Position numbers and translations under genes: made by a program. Under the pieces are notes generated by a model that was not told the DNA's origin, made no database searches, and worked only from the letters and a program-made list of their open reading frames with translations. Positions 26,886 to 35,885 of a stretch of DNA of 64,000 nt are shown piece by piece (the first letter of the stretch is position 1; each line of letters begins with the position of its first letter). The stretch is taken from contig NZ_KZ559481.1 of NCBI RefSeq assembly GCF_002850745.1, positions 78,841 to 142,840 on the forward strand, read 5' to 3'. The DNA comes from Nonomuraea indica. Lineage in GTDB: Bacteria; Actinomycetota; Actinomycetes; Streptosporangiales; Streptosporangiaceae.

Positions 26886-27638
26886 ATGGGTGGTCCACGC
26901 TTCGAGCCGGTGCGGGCCGTACGCGCCTACGAACGGATCGTGGAGCAGATCGAGGAGGCCGTCGAGAGCGGGGCGCTCGCCCCCGGGCAGCGGCTGCCCA
27001 GCGAGCGCGACCTCATGGGGCAGTTCTCGGTGAGCCGGTCCACGGTCCGTGAGGCGCTGCGGGTGCTGCAGGCGCGCGGCCTGGTCCGGTCCCGGCCGGG
27101 CGACCCCAACGGCGCCGAGGTGCTGCCGTTCACCCCCGCCGCGCTGCACAAGTCGATGACGACGCTCGCCCGGGTGCAGGGGCTGTCGCTGGCGGAGCTG
27201 GTGCAGTTCCGCATGGTCCTCGACTCCTCGGCCAACCTGCTGGCCGCGCGGCTGCGCACCGACGAGCAGCTCGCGGAGATGGACGCGGCCATCGACCGGA
27301 TGCGCGAGGCGGTCGAGCAGGACTACGACGCCTTCAGCGCGGCCGACGTGGCCTTCCACGACGCGGTGGCGCGGGCCAGCCGCAACAAGCTCATCCAGAT
27401 CTGCACCGAGGTGGTCCGCTCGATCGTGCTCGGCCTGGTCTCGGGCCGGATCGCCGAGGCGGACGACCGGGTGGCGCTGATGCGGCGGAGCATCCGCCAC
27501 CACGAGGAGGTGCTGGCCGCCGTCCGCGCCGGCGACGGCCCGCTCGCGGCCCGGCTGTCGCGCCGCACCATGTACGACTACTACGTGGGGTACGTGCCGG
27601 CGGAGGAGCGCGCGGCGCTGCGCGCGCTGCTGGAGTAG
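26886..27638 (+). CDS. GntR-family regulator, FadR subfamily
   Basis: 250 aa. A winged helix-turn-helix fills residues 10-75 (YERIVEQIEEAVESGALAPG, LPSERDLMGQFSVSRSTVRE, ALRVLQARGLV), and an all-helical FCD effector domain follows. The FCD metal-site residues Asp/His are visible (ADVAFHDAVARAS, HHEEVL). Divergent from the importer operon with an operator between them, it is the likely repressor of that operon and of the SDR/AKR pair. The effector is presumably the imported compound or a breakdown product. ATG 26886 has a GGGGG ribosome site. Confidence 0.93.
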   Translation: MGGPRFEPVRAVRAYERIVEQIEEAVESGALAPGQRLPSERDLMGQFSVSRSTVREALRVLQARGLVRSRPGDPNGAEVLPFTPAALHKSMTTLARVQGLSLAELVQFRMVLDSSANLLAARLRTDEQLAEMDAAIDRMREAVEQDYDAFSAADVAFHDAVARASRNKLIQICTEVVRSIVLGLVSGRIAEADDRVALMRRSIRHHEEVLAAVRAGDGPLAARLSRRTMYDYYVGYVPAEERAALRALLE

Positions 27639-27639
27639 C

Positions 27640-27718
27640 CCCGCGCCGGCGTCCTGTGCGCGGCGGCCGTCGGGCGATCCGCCGGTGGACCGCCCGCGCC
27701 GGCGCCCCGTGCGCGGCG
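27640..27718. repeat. Direct repeat of 26 nt between convergent genes
   Basis: Copies at 27640-27665 and 27693-27718 differ at two positions. They fill the gap between the GntR gene and the convergent aminotransferase gene. No transcription signal is evident. Confidence 0.7.
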
Positions 27719-27736
27719 CTCCGGCCTGGCGCGGGG

Positions 27737-28900
27737 TCAGCCGCCGGACGCCTCCTCGGCGGCATCGCGCATGCGGCGCAGAATCTCCCCGAGTATCGGC
27801 CCGGAGGTGGCGAAGTTCAGCCGCGCGAAGCCGTCCCCGCCCGGACCGAAGGCCGGACCGCCGCTGAGCATGACGCCCGCCCGCCGCAGGAAGAACTCCG
27901 CCGGGTCGGCGCCGAGCCCCAGAGCGCGGCAGTCGAGCCAGGCGAGGTAGGTCGCCTCGGGCAGGTGGTGCCGCACCCCGTCGGGCAGCGACGCGGCGAC
28001 CAGTTCGCGGTTCCTGGCGAGGGTGGCGCGTACCTCGGCGAGGTAGCTGTCGCCGTCCTGCCAGGCGGCCAGCGTGGCGAGCACGCCGAGGGAGCTGACC
28101 TCGCCGAACAGCAGCGGCGGCTGGGCGGCCAGCGCCCGGCGGACGCGGGGGTCGCCGACGTGCGCGACGGAGCAGCGCAGCCCGGCCAGGTTGAACGCCT
28201 TGCTCGCCGAGGTCAGCGTCACGGTGCGGGCGGCGTCCTCCGGACCCAGGGCGGCGAACGGGACATGGCGGTGCGGCTGGTGTACGAGGTCGGAGTGGAT
28301 CTCGTCGGAGATGACGAGGAGGTCGTGCCGGTCGGCGACCTCCGCGATCGCGGCCAGTTCGTCGCGGCCGAACGCCCGGCCGGTGGGGTTGTGCGGGTTG
28401 ACCAGGATGAGGGCCCGGCACCCGTGCCGCGCGACGTCCTCGGCCAGCCGGTCGGCGTCGAAGCGCCAGCCGTGGCCGTCGTCGACCATGGGGATGGGGA
28501 CGAGCGGGCGATCCATGTCCGTCAGCGTCTTGATGAACGGGGGGTAGGCGGGCGTGTGCACGGCCACGGCGTCGCCGGGCCGGGTGGTGACGTGCAGCAG
28601 CACCTGCAGCGCCTGGATCAGCTCGGTGAAGTGGTGGACGTGCGACGGGTCCAGGGTCCAGTCGTGCAGCCGCTTCATCCGTTCGGCGAAGGCCTCGTTG
28701 AGCGGGTTCGCCCACGGCTGGTCGTCCCAGGCGGGGTAGCCCAGATCGACCTCGATGGCGCGCGCCAGCGCTTCGCGTACCGGGGGAGGCACCGGGAAGT
28801 CCATGTCGGCGATCCAGGCAGGCAGCACCTCCGGCCCGGCCTGCGCCCACTTCACTCCGGGGCGCAGCCGCAGGACTTCGAGGTCGAGATCGTCGAACAT
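27737..28900 (-). CDS. MalY/PatB-type PLP aminotransferase / C-S lyase
   Basis: 387 aa fold-type I PLP enzyme. The PLP lysine is in TLTSASKAFNLAGLRC, the phosphate and pyridine contacts are LVNPHNPTGRAF and VISDEIHSDLV, and the N terminus (LRLRPGVKWAQ, WIADMDFPVPPPVREAL) is typical of cystathionine beta-lyase-like MalY/PatB proteins. It would split C-S bonds or transaminate. ATG 28900 has GGAG upstream and is preferred to an ATG seven codons earlier. It converges on the GntR gene. Its promoter region lacks the FadR palindrome, so it is probably not in that regulon. Confidence 0.88.
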   Translation of the reverse strand: MFDDLDLEVLRLRPGVKWAQAGPEVLPAWIADMDFPVPPPVREALARAIEVDLGYPAWDDQPWANPLNEAFAERMKRLHDWTLDPSHVHHFTELIQALQVLLHVTTRPGDAVAVHTPAYPPFIKTLTDMDRPLVPIPMVDDGHGWRFDADRLAEDVARHGCRALILVNPHNPTGRAFGRDELAAIAEVADRHDLLVISDEIHSDLVHQPHRHVPFAALGPEDAARTVTLTSASKAFNLAGLRCSVAHVGDPRVRRALAAQPPLLFGEVSSLGVLATLAAWQDGDSYLAEVRATLARNRELVAASLPDGVRHHLPEATYLAWLDCRALGLGADPAEFFLRRAGVMLSGGPAFGPGGDGFARLNFATSGPILGEILRRMRDAAEEASGG

Positions 28901-29005
28901 GGGGCTCCGTTCGCTGTCCACGATCCAATTGGATTGCCATTAGACCATTGATGGGCTCTACGTTGTCCAGCCGGCTGCGGCCCTCGCGTTCGGCCCAGGG
29001 GTGCC

Positions 29006-30031
29006 TCAGGCCAGGTCGCCGGCCGCGCCTCCCCCGCGCCCGCCCAGCGTGCTCTCCCTGGTCATGAGCCGGTACGTGGCGTGCACCTCGCGGGGCGGGC
29101 GGTCGGTCCGGCCCTCGATGCGCTGCTTGAGCAGGTCGACCGCGATCCCGGCGAGCTGCGCCTTGTCGGGGGCGACCGTGGTCAGGGTGGGCGTGGAGAA
29201 GCGGCCGTCCTCGATGTCGTCGAACCCGGCCACCGCGACGTCCTCCGGTATCCGCAGCCCGGCGGCGAGGATCGTCCGGATCGCCCCGAGCGCCAGCAGG
29301 TCGTTGAAGCAGAAGACGGCGTCGGGCCGGGCCTCCAGCAGGGCGGCCATCGCGGCGGCGCCCTCCGCCCGGCGGTAGCGGTCCACCTTCGCCACCGTCT
29401 CGGGCAGCGCGTGCGCGGCCAGGGACTCGCGGTAGCCGGCCAGGCGGGGCGGGGCCGTCCCGCTGATCGAGTTGTCCTGCGCCCCGAGGGCGGCGATCCG
29501 TCTGCGGCCGAGCCCGATGAGGTGCTCGGTGACGTCGCGGGCCGCGCGCACGTTGTCGACCGCGACATGGTCGGCCGGGCCGCCGTGGATGCGCTCGCCC
29601 AGCAGCACCAGAGCCGTGTCGTCGGTACGGGCGGCCAGCTCGTCGGCGCCGATCGCGATGGGGCTGAGGATGAGCCCGTCCACGCGGTGCCTGCGCACCC
29701 CGTCGAGCACCTGCCGCTCCCGGTCCAGGCTGCCCCCGGTCTGCTCGATGATCACCAGCCAGCCGACCTCGGCGGCGGCGTCGATGATGAACCGCGACAG
29801 CTCGGCGAAGTAGGGGGCGTCCAGCTCGGGCAGCGCCAGGGCGATCACGCCGGTGCGGCCCTGCCGCAGGTTGCGCGCCGACAGGTTGGGGCGGTAGTCG
29901 AGCTGGGAGAGCGCGTGCTCGACCTTGGCCCGGGTGGCCGGGGACACGTGGGCGTACCCGTTCACCACGTTGGAGACCGTCTTCACCGACACGCCGGCCA
30001 GGCGCGCGACGTCGCGCAGGCTCGCTCCCAT
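29006..30031 (-). CDS. LacI-family repressor of the arabinoside locus
   Basis: 341 aa. The N-terminal LacI headpiece is clear (LRDVARLAGVSVKTVSNVVN, hinge LSARNLRQGRTG), followed by a periplasmic-binding-protein-like sugar sensor. ATG 30031 with GGGAGG 9 nt upstream is preferred to GTG 30037. Divergent from the arabinofuranosidase gene across a 163-nt region that contains a 23-bp palindrome. It should repress the enzyme/transporter operon in the absence of an arabinose-containing inducer. Confidence 0.92.
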   Translation of the reverse strand: MGASLRDVARLAGVSVKTVSNVVNGYAHVSPATRAKVEHALSQLDYRPNLSARNLRQGRTGVIALALPELDAPYFAELSRFIIDAAAEVGWLVIIEQTGGSLDRERQVLDGVRRHRVDGLILSPIAIGADELAARTDDTALVLLGERIHGGPADHVAVDNVRAARDVTEHLIGLGRRRIAALGAQDNSISGTAPPRLAGYRESLAAHALPETVAKVDRYRRAEGAAAMAALLEARPDAVFCFNDLLALGAIRTILAAGLRIPEDVAVAGFDDIEDGRFSTPTLTTVAPDKAQLAGIAVDLLKQRIEGRTDRPPREVHATYRLMTRESTLGGRGGGAAGDLA

Positions 30032-30127
30032 CCGCACTCACCTCCCAAGGTCGCACGGCTCGCCTGCCGCACACGATTCGACGCCGTCGATCGTAACGCC
30101 CCGGTATCGGCGGTCCGCACAGCCATT

Positions 30128-30150
30128 TACAACGTTGAAGCAACGTTGTA
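30128..30150. promoter_or_regulatory. 23-bp palindromic LacI operator of the arabinoside operon
   Basis: Arms TACAACGTTG (30128-30137) and CAACGTTGTA (30141-30150) are perfectly complementary around AAG. Each arm holds its own 8-bp palindrome CAACGTTG with a central CG, the hallmark of LacI-family sites. So this is either two adjacent operators or one long one. It lies 45 nt before the enzyme gene and 97 nt before the regulator gene. Confidence 0.85.
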
Positions 30151-30194
30151 TCAATACCTCCACGAAACGTCGCGTTCACAGTGAGGTTGTTGTC

Positions 30195-31703
30195 TTGGCG
30201 ACCACCGCTCGTCTCACCCTGGATCCCGCCTTCCGCGTCGCGCCGGTCGAGCCCCGGCTCTTCGGGTCGTTCGTCGAACACATGGGCCGGTGCGTGTACA
30301 CCGGCATCTACGAACCCGGCCACCCGCTGGCCGACGCCGACGGCCTGCGCACCGACGTGCTCCGGCTGGTGCGCGAACTGGGCGTCACCGTCGTCCGCTA
30401 CCCGGGGGGCAACTTCGTCTCCAACTACCGCTGGGAGGACGGCGTCGGCCCGGTCGAGGAGCGGCCGGCGCGGCTGGACCTCGCCTGGCGGAGCCTGGAG
30501 GACAACCGGTTCGGCCTGAACGAGTTCATGGCCTGGGCGGCGAAGGCCGGCGTGGAGCCGATGATGGCGCTGAACCTGGGCACGCGCGGCGTGGCCGAGG
30601 CGCTGGAGCTCGTCGAGTACGCCAACCACCCCGGCGGCACCCGTCTGTCCGACCTGCGGCGGGCGCACGGCGTGGACAAGCCGCACGACATCCGGCTGTG
30701 GTGCCTGGGCAACGAGCTCGACGGCCCCTGGCAGATGGGGCACAAGACCGCGGCCGAGTACGGCCGGCTCGCCGCCGAGACGGCGCGGGCGCTCAGGCGC
30801 CTGGACCCGGGCCTGTCGCTGGTGGCCTGCGGCAGCTCCAACAGCACCATGCCGACGTTCGCCGCGTGGGAGGCCGAGGTGCTGGAGGCCGCCTACGACC
30901 TGGTCGACTACATCTCGTTGCACGCCTACTACGACCCGACCGACGGCGACGTCGACTCGTTCCTGGCCAGCGGCGCGGACATGGAGCACATGATCCGTTC
31001 CATCGCCGCCACCGCCGATCACGTGGGCGCGAAGCTGCGCAGCCGCAAGCGGCTCAGGCTCTCCTTCGACGAGTGGAACGTCTGGTACCAGAGCCGTTTC
31101 CACGGCGAGTCCTCGCTGGAGTGGAGCGAGCACCCTCGGCTGATCGAGGACTCCTACGACGTCACCGACGCGGTGGTGGTGGGCAGCCTGCTCATCACGC
31201 TGCTGCGCAACGCCGACCGGGTCGGCGTCGCCTGCCTGGCCCAGCTCGCGAACGTGATCGCGCCCATCCGGACCGAGCCGGGCGGCCCCGCCTGGCGGCA
31301 GAGCATCTTCCACCCGTTCGCGCTGACCGCCCGGCACGCCCGCGGCGAGGTGCTGCGGGTGGAGCCCGACTGCGCGACGATCCCGACCGCCAAGTACGGC
31401 GATGCGCCCGCGATCTGGGCGACGGCCACCCACGACGCGGCGACCGGGGAGATCTCGCTGTTCGTCGTCAACCGCGACCGGCACGGCCCGTGCGCGCTGG
31501 AGATCGCGCTGCCCCCGGGCCTGCGCCCGGTGGAGCACCTGGAGCTGTCCGACGACGACCTCTCGGCCGTCAACACGGCCGACGCCCCCGACCGGGTCGC
31601 CCCTCGGGCCGGCACCGGGCTCGACCAGGCGGGACACGGGGCAACCCTGACGCTTCCGCCCGTTTCTTGGAGTATTGTCCGCTTCGCTCCCAGCGTCCCG
31701 TAG
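30195..31703 (+). CDS. GH51 alpha-L-arabinofuranosidase
   Basis: 502 aa. It releases terminal arabinofuranosyl residues from arabinoxylan or arabinan oligosaccharides. The acid/base is Glu174 (LGNELDGPW) and the nucleophile Glu293 (SFDEWNVWY); positions agree within one residue with characterised GH51 enzymes. No signal peptide, so it acts in the cytoplasm on imported oligosaccharides. The start is TTG 30195, with GTGAGG 8 nt upstream; no ATG or GTG fits. It is first in an operon with a sugar ABC importer and is probably repressed by the divergent LacI protein. Confidence 0.92.
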   Translation: MATTARLTLDPAFRVAPVEPRLFGSFVEHMGRCVYTGIYEPGHPLADADGLRTDVLRLVRELGVTVVRYPGGNFVSNYRWEDGVGPVEERPARLDLAWRSLEDNRFGLNEFMAWAAKAGVEPMMALNLGTRGVAEALELVEYANHPGGTRLSDLRRAHGVDKPHDIRLWCLGNELDGPWQMGHKTAAEYGRLAAETARALRRLDPGLSLVACGSSNSTMPTFAAWEAEVLEAAYDLVDYISLHAYYDPTDGDVDSFLASGADMEHMIRSIAATADHVGAKLRSRKRLRLSFDEWNVWYQSRFHGESSLEWSEHPRLIEDSYDVTDAVVVGSLLITLLRNADRVGVACLAQLANVIAPIRTEPGGPAWRQSIFHPFALTARHARGEVLRVEPDCATIPTAKYGDAPAIWATATHDAATGEISLFVVNRDRHGPCALEIALPPGLRPVEHLELSDDDLSAVNTADAPDRVAPRAGTGLDQAGHGATLTLPPVSWSIVRFAPSVP

Positions 31704-31711
31704 GAGTCACC

Positions 31712-33049
31712 ATGAGCAGTTCCCTGTCCCGTCGCTCGTTCCTCGGTCTGTCCGGCGCCGTGGGGCTCACCGCCCTGACCGCCTGCGGGGGCGGCACCAA
31801 GATCGGCGCCGGATCCGGCTCCCCCGCCTCGGCCGCGCCGACCTTCTCCGGCGGGGAGTACACCGGGCCCAAGGTCACCCTGGACTACTGGAACGGGTTC
31901 ACCGGCGGCGACGGCCCGCACATGCGGGCGATGCTGGAGACGTTCAACAAGCAGTTCGCCGGGCGCATCGAGGTCCGCAACGTCACCCGGCGCTGGGAGG
32001 ACCTCTATCCCGCGATGCCGACGGCCATCGCCGCCGGCAAGGGTCCCGACGTGGCGGTCATCCACAACGACTGGGTGGGCACCTTCGCCGCCCGGCGGAC
32101 GCTGCTGCCGCTGGACGACGTCGTCGGCGCGCTGTCTCTGAGCGAGGCGGACTTCATCCCCGCCGTCTGGAACGCCGGCGTCTACCAGGGCAAGCGCTAC
32201 AGCGTGCCGCTCGACGTGCACTGCCTCGGCGACTACTGGAACCGGGCCCACCTGCAGAAGATAGGGCTGAGCGAGGCCCCGGCCGACAGGGCCGGCTACG
32301 AGGACGCGCTCGCGCAGCTGAAGAAGGCCGGGATCGCCGCCCCGTTCTGGATGCCGAACAAGTGGCCCGCCCACCTGATGTTCATGAGCCTGCTCTGGCA
32401 GCACGGCGGCGAGCTCTACAGCGACGACGGCACGCGGGCCCTGTGGGGCGGCGAGCCGGGCGTGCGGGCGCTGAGCTGGATGGTCGAGCAGATCGACAAG
32501 GGCTTCAGCCCCGCCCAGGTCGCCCAGGACAGCCAGTACGCCGCCTTCAAGAACGACAAGGTCAGCTTCACCTGGGACGGCATCTGGCAGATCAACGACC
32601 TGAAGACGAACGCCAGGTCGCTGCAGTGGGGCCTCGGCCCGGTCCCGAACATCGGCGGCACGGCGGCGGTGTGGAGCTCCTCCCACAACTTCGTGATGAC
32701 CTCCCAGGCCGGCAAGGACGGCGACAAGGTGCAGGCGGCCAAGTTCTTCATCGACCACATGGGCCGGCTGTCCACCGAGTGGGCCAAGGCCGGCATGATC
32801 CCGGCCCGCAACTCCGCCCGCGAGGACCCCGCCGTGGCCGAGTTGCCGCAGATCAGGCTGGCCGCCGACCTGGACTCCTTCCGCTTCCTGCCGGCGCTGC
32901 CCGGGGTCGGCGACGTGCAGTCCAAGGCCCTCGAACTGGCGGTGGCCAAGGCGGTGCTCAAGCAGGCGTCCCCGAGCGAGGCACTGAAGGAGGGCGTCGC
33001 GACAGCGAACAAACTGCTCGCCGACAACAAGCGGAAGTACGCCCGGTGA
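31712..33049 (+). CDS. Sugar-binding lipoprotein of ABC importer (SBP family 1), Tat-type
   Basis: 445 aa. The signal sequence has a twin-arginine motif (SRRSFLG, residues 6-12) and a lipobox LTAC with Cys25, so it is likely exported folded by Tat and lipidated. The mature protein has family 1 features (VTLDYWNGFTGGDGPHM, GKGPDVAVIHNDW). Ribosome site AGGAG precedes ATG 31712. Between GH51 and two permeases, it probably binds arabino-oligosaccharides. Confidence 0.92.
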   Translation: MSSSLSRRSFLGLSGAVGLTALTACGGGTKIGAGSGSPASAAPTFSGGEYTGPKVTLDYWNGFTGGDGPHMRAMLETFNKQFAGRIEVRNVTRRWEDLYPAMPTAIAAGKGPDVAVIHNDWVGTFAARRTLLPLDDVVGALSLSEADFIPAVWNAGVYQGKRYSVPLDVHCLGDYWNRAHLQKIGLSEAPADRAGYEDALAQLKKAGIAAPFWMPNKWPAHLMFMSLLWQHGGELYSDDGTRALWGGEPGVRALSWMVEQIDKGFSPAQVAQDSQYAAFKNDKVSFTWDGIWQINDLKTNARSLQWGLGPVPNIGGTAAVWSSSHNFVMTSQAGKDGDKVQAAKFFIDHMGRLSTEWAKAGMIPARNSAREDPAVAELPQIRLAADLDSFRFLPALPGVGDVQSKALELAVAKAVLKQASPSEALKEGVATANKLLADNKRKYAR

Positions 33050-33984
33050 GCCTGCTGACCCGGCCGCGCGGCCTGCCCGGCGCCCAGGCGCCCGGCAGGC
33101 CCGCCCCGCGCACCCCGCGGATGCGGCCCTGGACGCCGTACGCCTTCCTCGCCCCCTACCTCGTGCTGTTCGCCGTCTTCATGCTGGCGCCCATCGCGTT
33201 CGGCGGCTGGACGAGCCTGCACGAGTGGGACATCAACCTGCCGGCCAAGCCGTTCGTCGGCCTGCGGAACTACGCCGACCTGTTCGACCCGGCAGACGTG
33301 GACGGGGCACGATTCTGGACGGCGATGCGGGCGACCGCGATCTTCACGGTGGCCTCGGTCCCCCTGCTGATCGTGCTGCCCCTGCTCGTGGCGCTGCTGA
33401 TGAACGGCCGGTTCAAGGGGCGCGACCTCTACCGCGCCGTCTACTTCGCCCCCTACGTGCTGGGCGTCGCGGTCGTCGGCCTCGTCTGGCGGTTCCTGCT
33501 CGACGGCAACATCGGCCTGGTCAACCACTACCTGGGCCTGGACGTGCAGTGGACCACCGCCGTACCGCCCGCCTGGGTCGCCCTCGTCGGGGTGACGGTG
33601 TGGTGGACGCTGGGCCTGAACTCGGTCATCTTCCTCGCCGGCCTGCAGGACATCCCGCGCGAGCTGCACGAGGCGGCGATGGTGGACGGCGCCTCGGCCT
33701 GGCACCGGTTCCGCGCGGTGACCCTGCCCGGCCTGCGACCGGTCACGGTATTCGTGGTCAACGCGACGATCCTGGCCTCGGCCAACATGTTCGGCCAGTC
33801 CTACCTGATCACGGGAGGCGCCCCGGCCGACCAGACGAAGACGGCGATCTACCTCATCGCCGAGACGGGCCTGCGCCAGTTCGACATGGGCACCGCCTCG
33901 GCCATGAGCTTCGTCCTGGCGGGCTGCCTCATGGTCGTCAGCGCCCTGGTCTTCGGCGCCTTCAGGGGAAGGAGCAAGCCGTGA
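33046..33984 (+). CDS. Sugar ABC permease, MalF/UgpA type
   Basis: 312 aa with about six membrane segments starting at residue 30 (YAFLAPYLVLFAVFMLAPIA). The coupling loop is ELHEAAMVDGASAWHRFRAVTLP. GTG 33046 overlaps the binding-protein stop (GTGA). Pairs with the next permease. Confidence 0.93.
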   Translation: MSLLTRPRGLPGAQAPGRPAPRTPRMRPWTPYAFLAPYLVLFAVFMLAPIAFGGWTSLHEWDINLPAKPFVGLRNYADLFDPADVDGARFWTAMRATAIFTVASVPLLIVLPLLVALLMNGRFKGRDLYRAVYFAPYVLGVAVVGLVWRFLLDGNIGLVNHYLGLDVQWTTAVPPAWVALVGVTVWWTLGLNSVIFLAGLQDIPRELHEAAMVDGASAWHRFRAVTLPGLRPVTVFVVNATILASANMFGQSYLITGGAPADQTKTAIYLIAETGLRQFDMGTASAMSFVLAGCLMVVSALVFGAFRGRSKP

Positions 33985-34817
33985 CCCGAGACGTGCGCGG
34001 CCTGCGGCGGGCGCTGCTCCACCTGGTCCTCGTCGTGCTGGCGGCGCTGTACCTCAGCCCGCTGATCTACATGGTCGCCACCTCGTTCAAGACCCGGGAG
34101 AGCGCCGGATCGACCGAGCCGGCGTGGCTCCCGGACCCGTTCACCACCGGCGCCTACCGCGAGATCCTCTCCAGCGCCGACAGCCCCGTCATGACGTGGT
34201 TCGTCAACAGCCTCGTGGCGGCCACCGGGCACGCCGCCCTCGTCCTCGTCACGGCGGCGCCGGCCGCCTACGCGCTGGCCCGGCTCCGGTTCCGGGGCCG
34301 GGGGGTGATCTTCACGTCGATCGTCGCGACGCTGTTCGTGCCGCCGGTCGTGCTGCTGGTCCCCAACTTCCTGATCGTCAACGAGCTGTCCTGGGTGGAC
34401 AGCCTGCCCGCCGTGATCGTTCCCGCGGCCGCGGGGGCGTTCGGGGTGTTCTTCCTGCGGCAGTTCTTCCTGACCCTGCCGGCCGAGCTGGAGGAGGCGG
34501 CCGAGCTGGACGGGTGCGACCGGTGGCGGATCTTCGTCACGATCGCGCTGCCGCTGGCCAGGCCCGCTCTCGTGACGCTCTTCCTGCTGTCCTTCCTCAC
34601 CAACTGGAACGACTTCCTGTGGCCGCTGTACGTGCTGCTCAGCCCCGAGTCGCTCACCCTGCCGGCGGGCCTGGGCAACTTCCAGAGCGCCAACAGCATC
34701 CGCTACGACCTGCTGATGGCCGGGGCGGTGATCGCCAGCCTGCCGGTGCTCGCGCTGTACCTGATCGCCCAGCGGTGGGTGATCGAGGGGATCTCCCGCT
34801 CCGGCCTCAAGGGGTGA
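33981..34817 (+). CDS. Sugar ABC permease, MalG/UgpE type
   Basis: 278 aa, six predicted membrane segments, coupling loop ELEEAAELDGCDRWRIFVTIALP. GTG 33981 follows GGAAGGAG and overlaps the previous stop (GTGA). No ATPase gene follows, so this importer must borrow a shared MsmK-type ATPase. The one at 54711-55904 is a candidate. Confidence 0.93.
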   Translation: MTRDVRGLRRALLHLVLVVLAALYLSPLIYMVATSFKTRESAGSTEPAWLPDPFTTGAYREILSSADSPVMTWFVNSLVAATGHAALVLVTAAPAAYALARLRFRGRGVIFTSIVATLFVPPVVLLVPNFLIVNELSWVDSLPAVIVPAAAGAFGVFFLRQFFLTLPAELEEAAELDGCDRWRIFVTIALPLARPALVTLFLLSFLTNWNDFLWPLYVLLSPESLTLPAGLGNFQSANSIRYDLLMAGAVIASLPVLALYLIAQRWVIEGISRSGLKG

Positions 34818-34902
34818 CCCGCCCCGGCCGGAGGGCGCCGCGCCCGGCCCCCACCTTGGCAAATGGGGGCAAAACGGGACCCTCTCATCCCCCGTCGCGG
34901 TG

Positions 34903-34908
34903 TATCTT
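34903..34908 (+). promoter_or_regulatory. Possible -10 box of a leaderless cyclase transcript
   Basis: TATCTT ends 5 nt before the cyclase ATG and no ribosome site lies between, a spacing expected for a leaderless mRNA. No clear -35 is seen. Confidence 0.4.
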
Positions 34909-34913
34909 GCAGC

Positions 34914-35885
34914 ATGACGCACGAGGATCCTGACGGGCTTGCAGAGGCGTTCCTGCGCGAGCCCCGTCGCTACACCAGCCACCAGGTCGCGCACATGGCC
35001 GGGGTGCCGGTCTACCGCGCGCGCCGGTTCTGGCGGGCGCTGGGGTTCCCGAACGTCGCCGACGACGCGGTCGAGTTCACCGACTCCGACGTCGAGGCGC
35101 TCAAGACGCTGATCGGGATGGTCACCGACGGCGTCTACGACGAGGAGCACGTGCTGCTCACGGCCCGCTCGCTGGGCCGGGCGACGGCGCGGCTGGCCGA
35201 GTCGCAGGCGCAGCTCGGCGTGGAGACGCTCGACCAGGCGGGCGTGCCGCTGTCGGAGCGGGCCAGGGCCTGGCGACGCCGGGCCGACCGGGTCGTCCCG
35301 CCGCTCGCGCGACTGCTCGTCTACTCCTGGCAGCGGCAGCTCGCCGCCGCGGCCGGCCGCATGGTCGACCAGGACCACACCGCGACGCGGCTCGCGGTGG
35401 GATTCGCCGACCTGGTCGGGTTCACCCGTCTGAGCAGGCAGATCACCGAACGGGAGCTGGCCGAGCTGGTCGACCAGTTCGAGGGCCGCTCGGCCGACGT
35501 CGTCACCTCCTCCGGCGGGCGGGTGGTCAAGACGCTCGGCGACTCGGTGCTGTTCGTCTCCGGGAAGGCGCACGAGACGGCGGAGATCGGGCTGCGGCTC
35601 ATCGAGACGCACGCCAAGGCGCGCTCCATGCCGCAGCTGCGGGTGGGGATGGCCGCCGGGCCGGTCGTCTGGCGGATGGGCGACGTGTTCGGCACCACGG
35701 TGAACCTCGCCAGCAGGCTCACGGCCCTGGCCAACCCGGGCACGATCCTCGCCGACCCGGAGATGGCCGAGGAACTGGAGGGCGACCGGGCGTTCGAGCT
35801 GCGTCCGGTCAACCGGCTGTCGGTGCGCGGCCTGGGCGAGCTGGCCCCGTTCACCATCGTCCGCGCCGGCCGCACCACCACCTGA
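34914..35885 (+). CDS. Class III adenylate cyclase with Rv1264-type regulatory domain
   Basis: 323 aa. Residues 15-100 (RRYTSHQVAHMAGVPVYRAR, RFWRALGFPN) match the helical regulatory domain that makes Mycobacterium Rv1264 pH-sensitive. Residues 155-320 form the cyclase homology domain: metal ligands Asp166 (VGFADLVGFT) and Asp210 (LGDSV), adenine-selecting Lys206 and Asp257, and transition-state residues Asn264 and Arg268 (VFGTTVNLASR). The complete set predicts real ATP-to-cAMP activity. Soluble, and works as a homodimer. Probably monocistronic. Confidence 0.9.
   Translation: MTHEDPDGLAEAFLREPRRYTSHQVAHMAGVPVYRARRFWRALGFPNVADDAVEFTDSDVEALKTLIGMVTDGVYDEEHVLLTARSLGRATARLAESQAQLGVETLDQAGVPLSERARAWRRRADRVVPPLARLLVYSWQRQLAAAAGRMVDQDHTATRLAVGFADLVGFTRLSRQITERELAELVDQFEGRSADVVTSSGGRVVKTLGDSVLFVSGKAHETAEIGLRLIETHAKARSMPQLRVGMAAGPVVWRMGDVFGTTVNLASRLTALANPGTILADPEMAEELEGDRAFELRPVNRLSVRGLGELAPFTIVRAGRTTT

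Noticed and set aside
25314-31637. Single minus-strand open frame of more than 2100 codons
   Set aside because: It is the binding-protein frame extended upstream antisense to the GntR and GH51 genes and through the lacI gene in a wrong frame. The extra part has Arg/Pro/Gln-rich shadow composition, and the real start with lipobox and ribosome site is at 26798.
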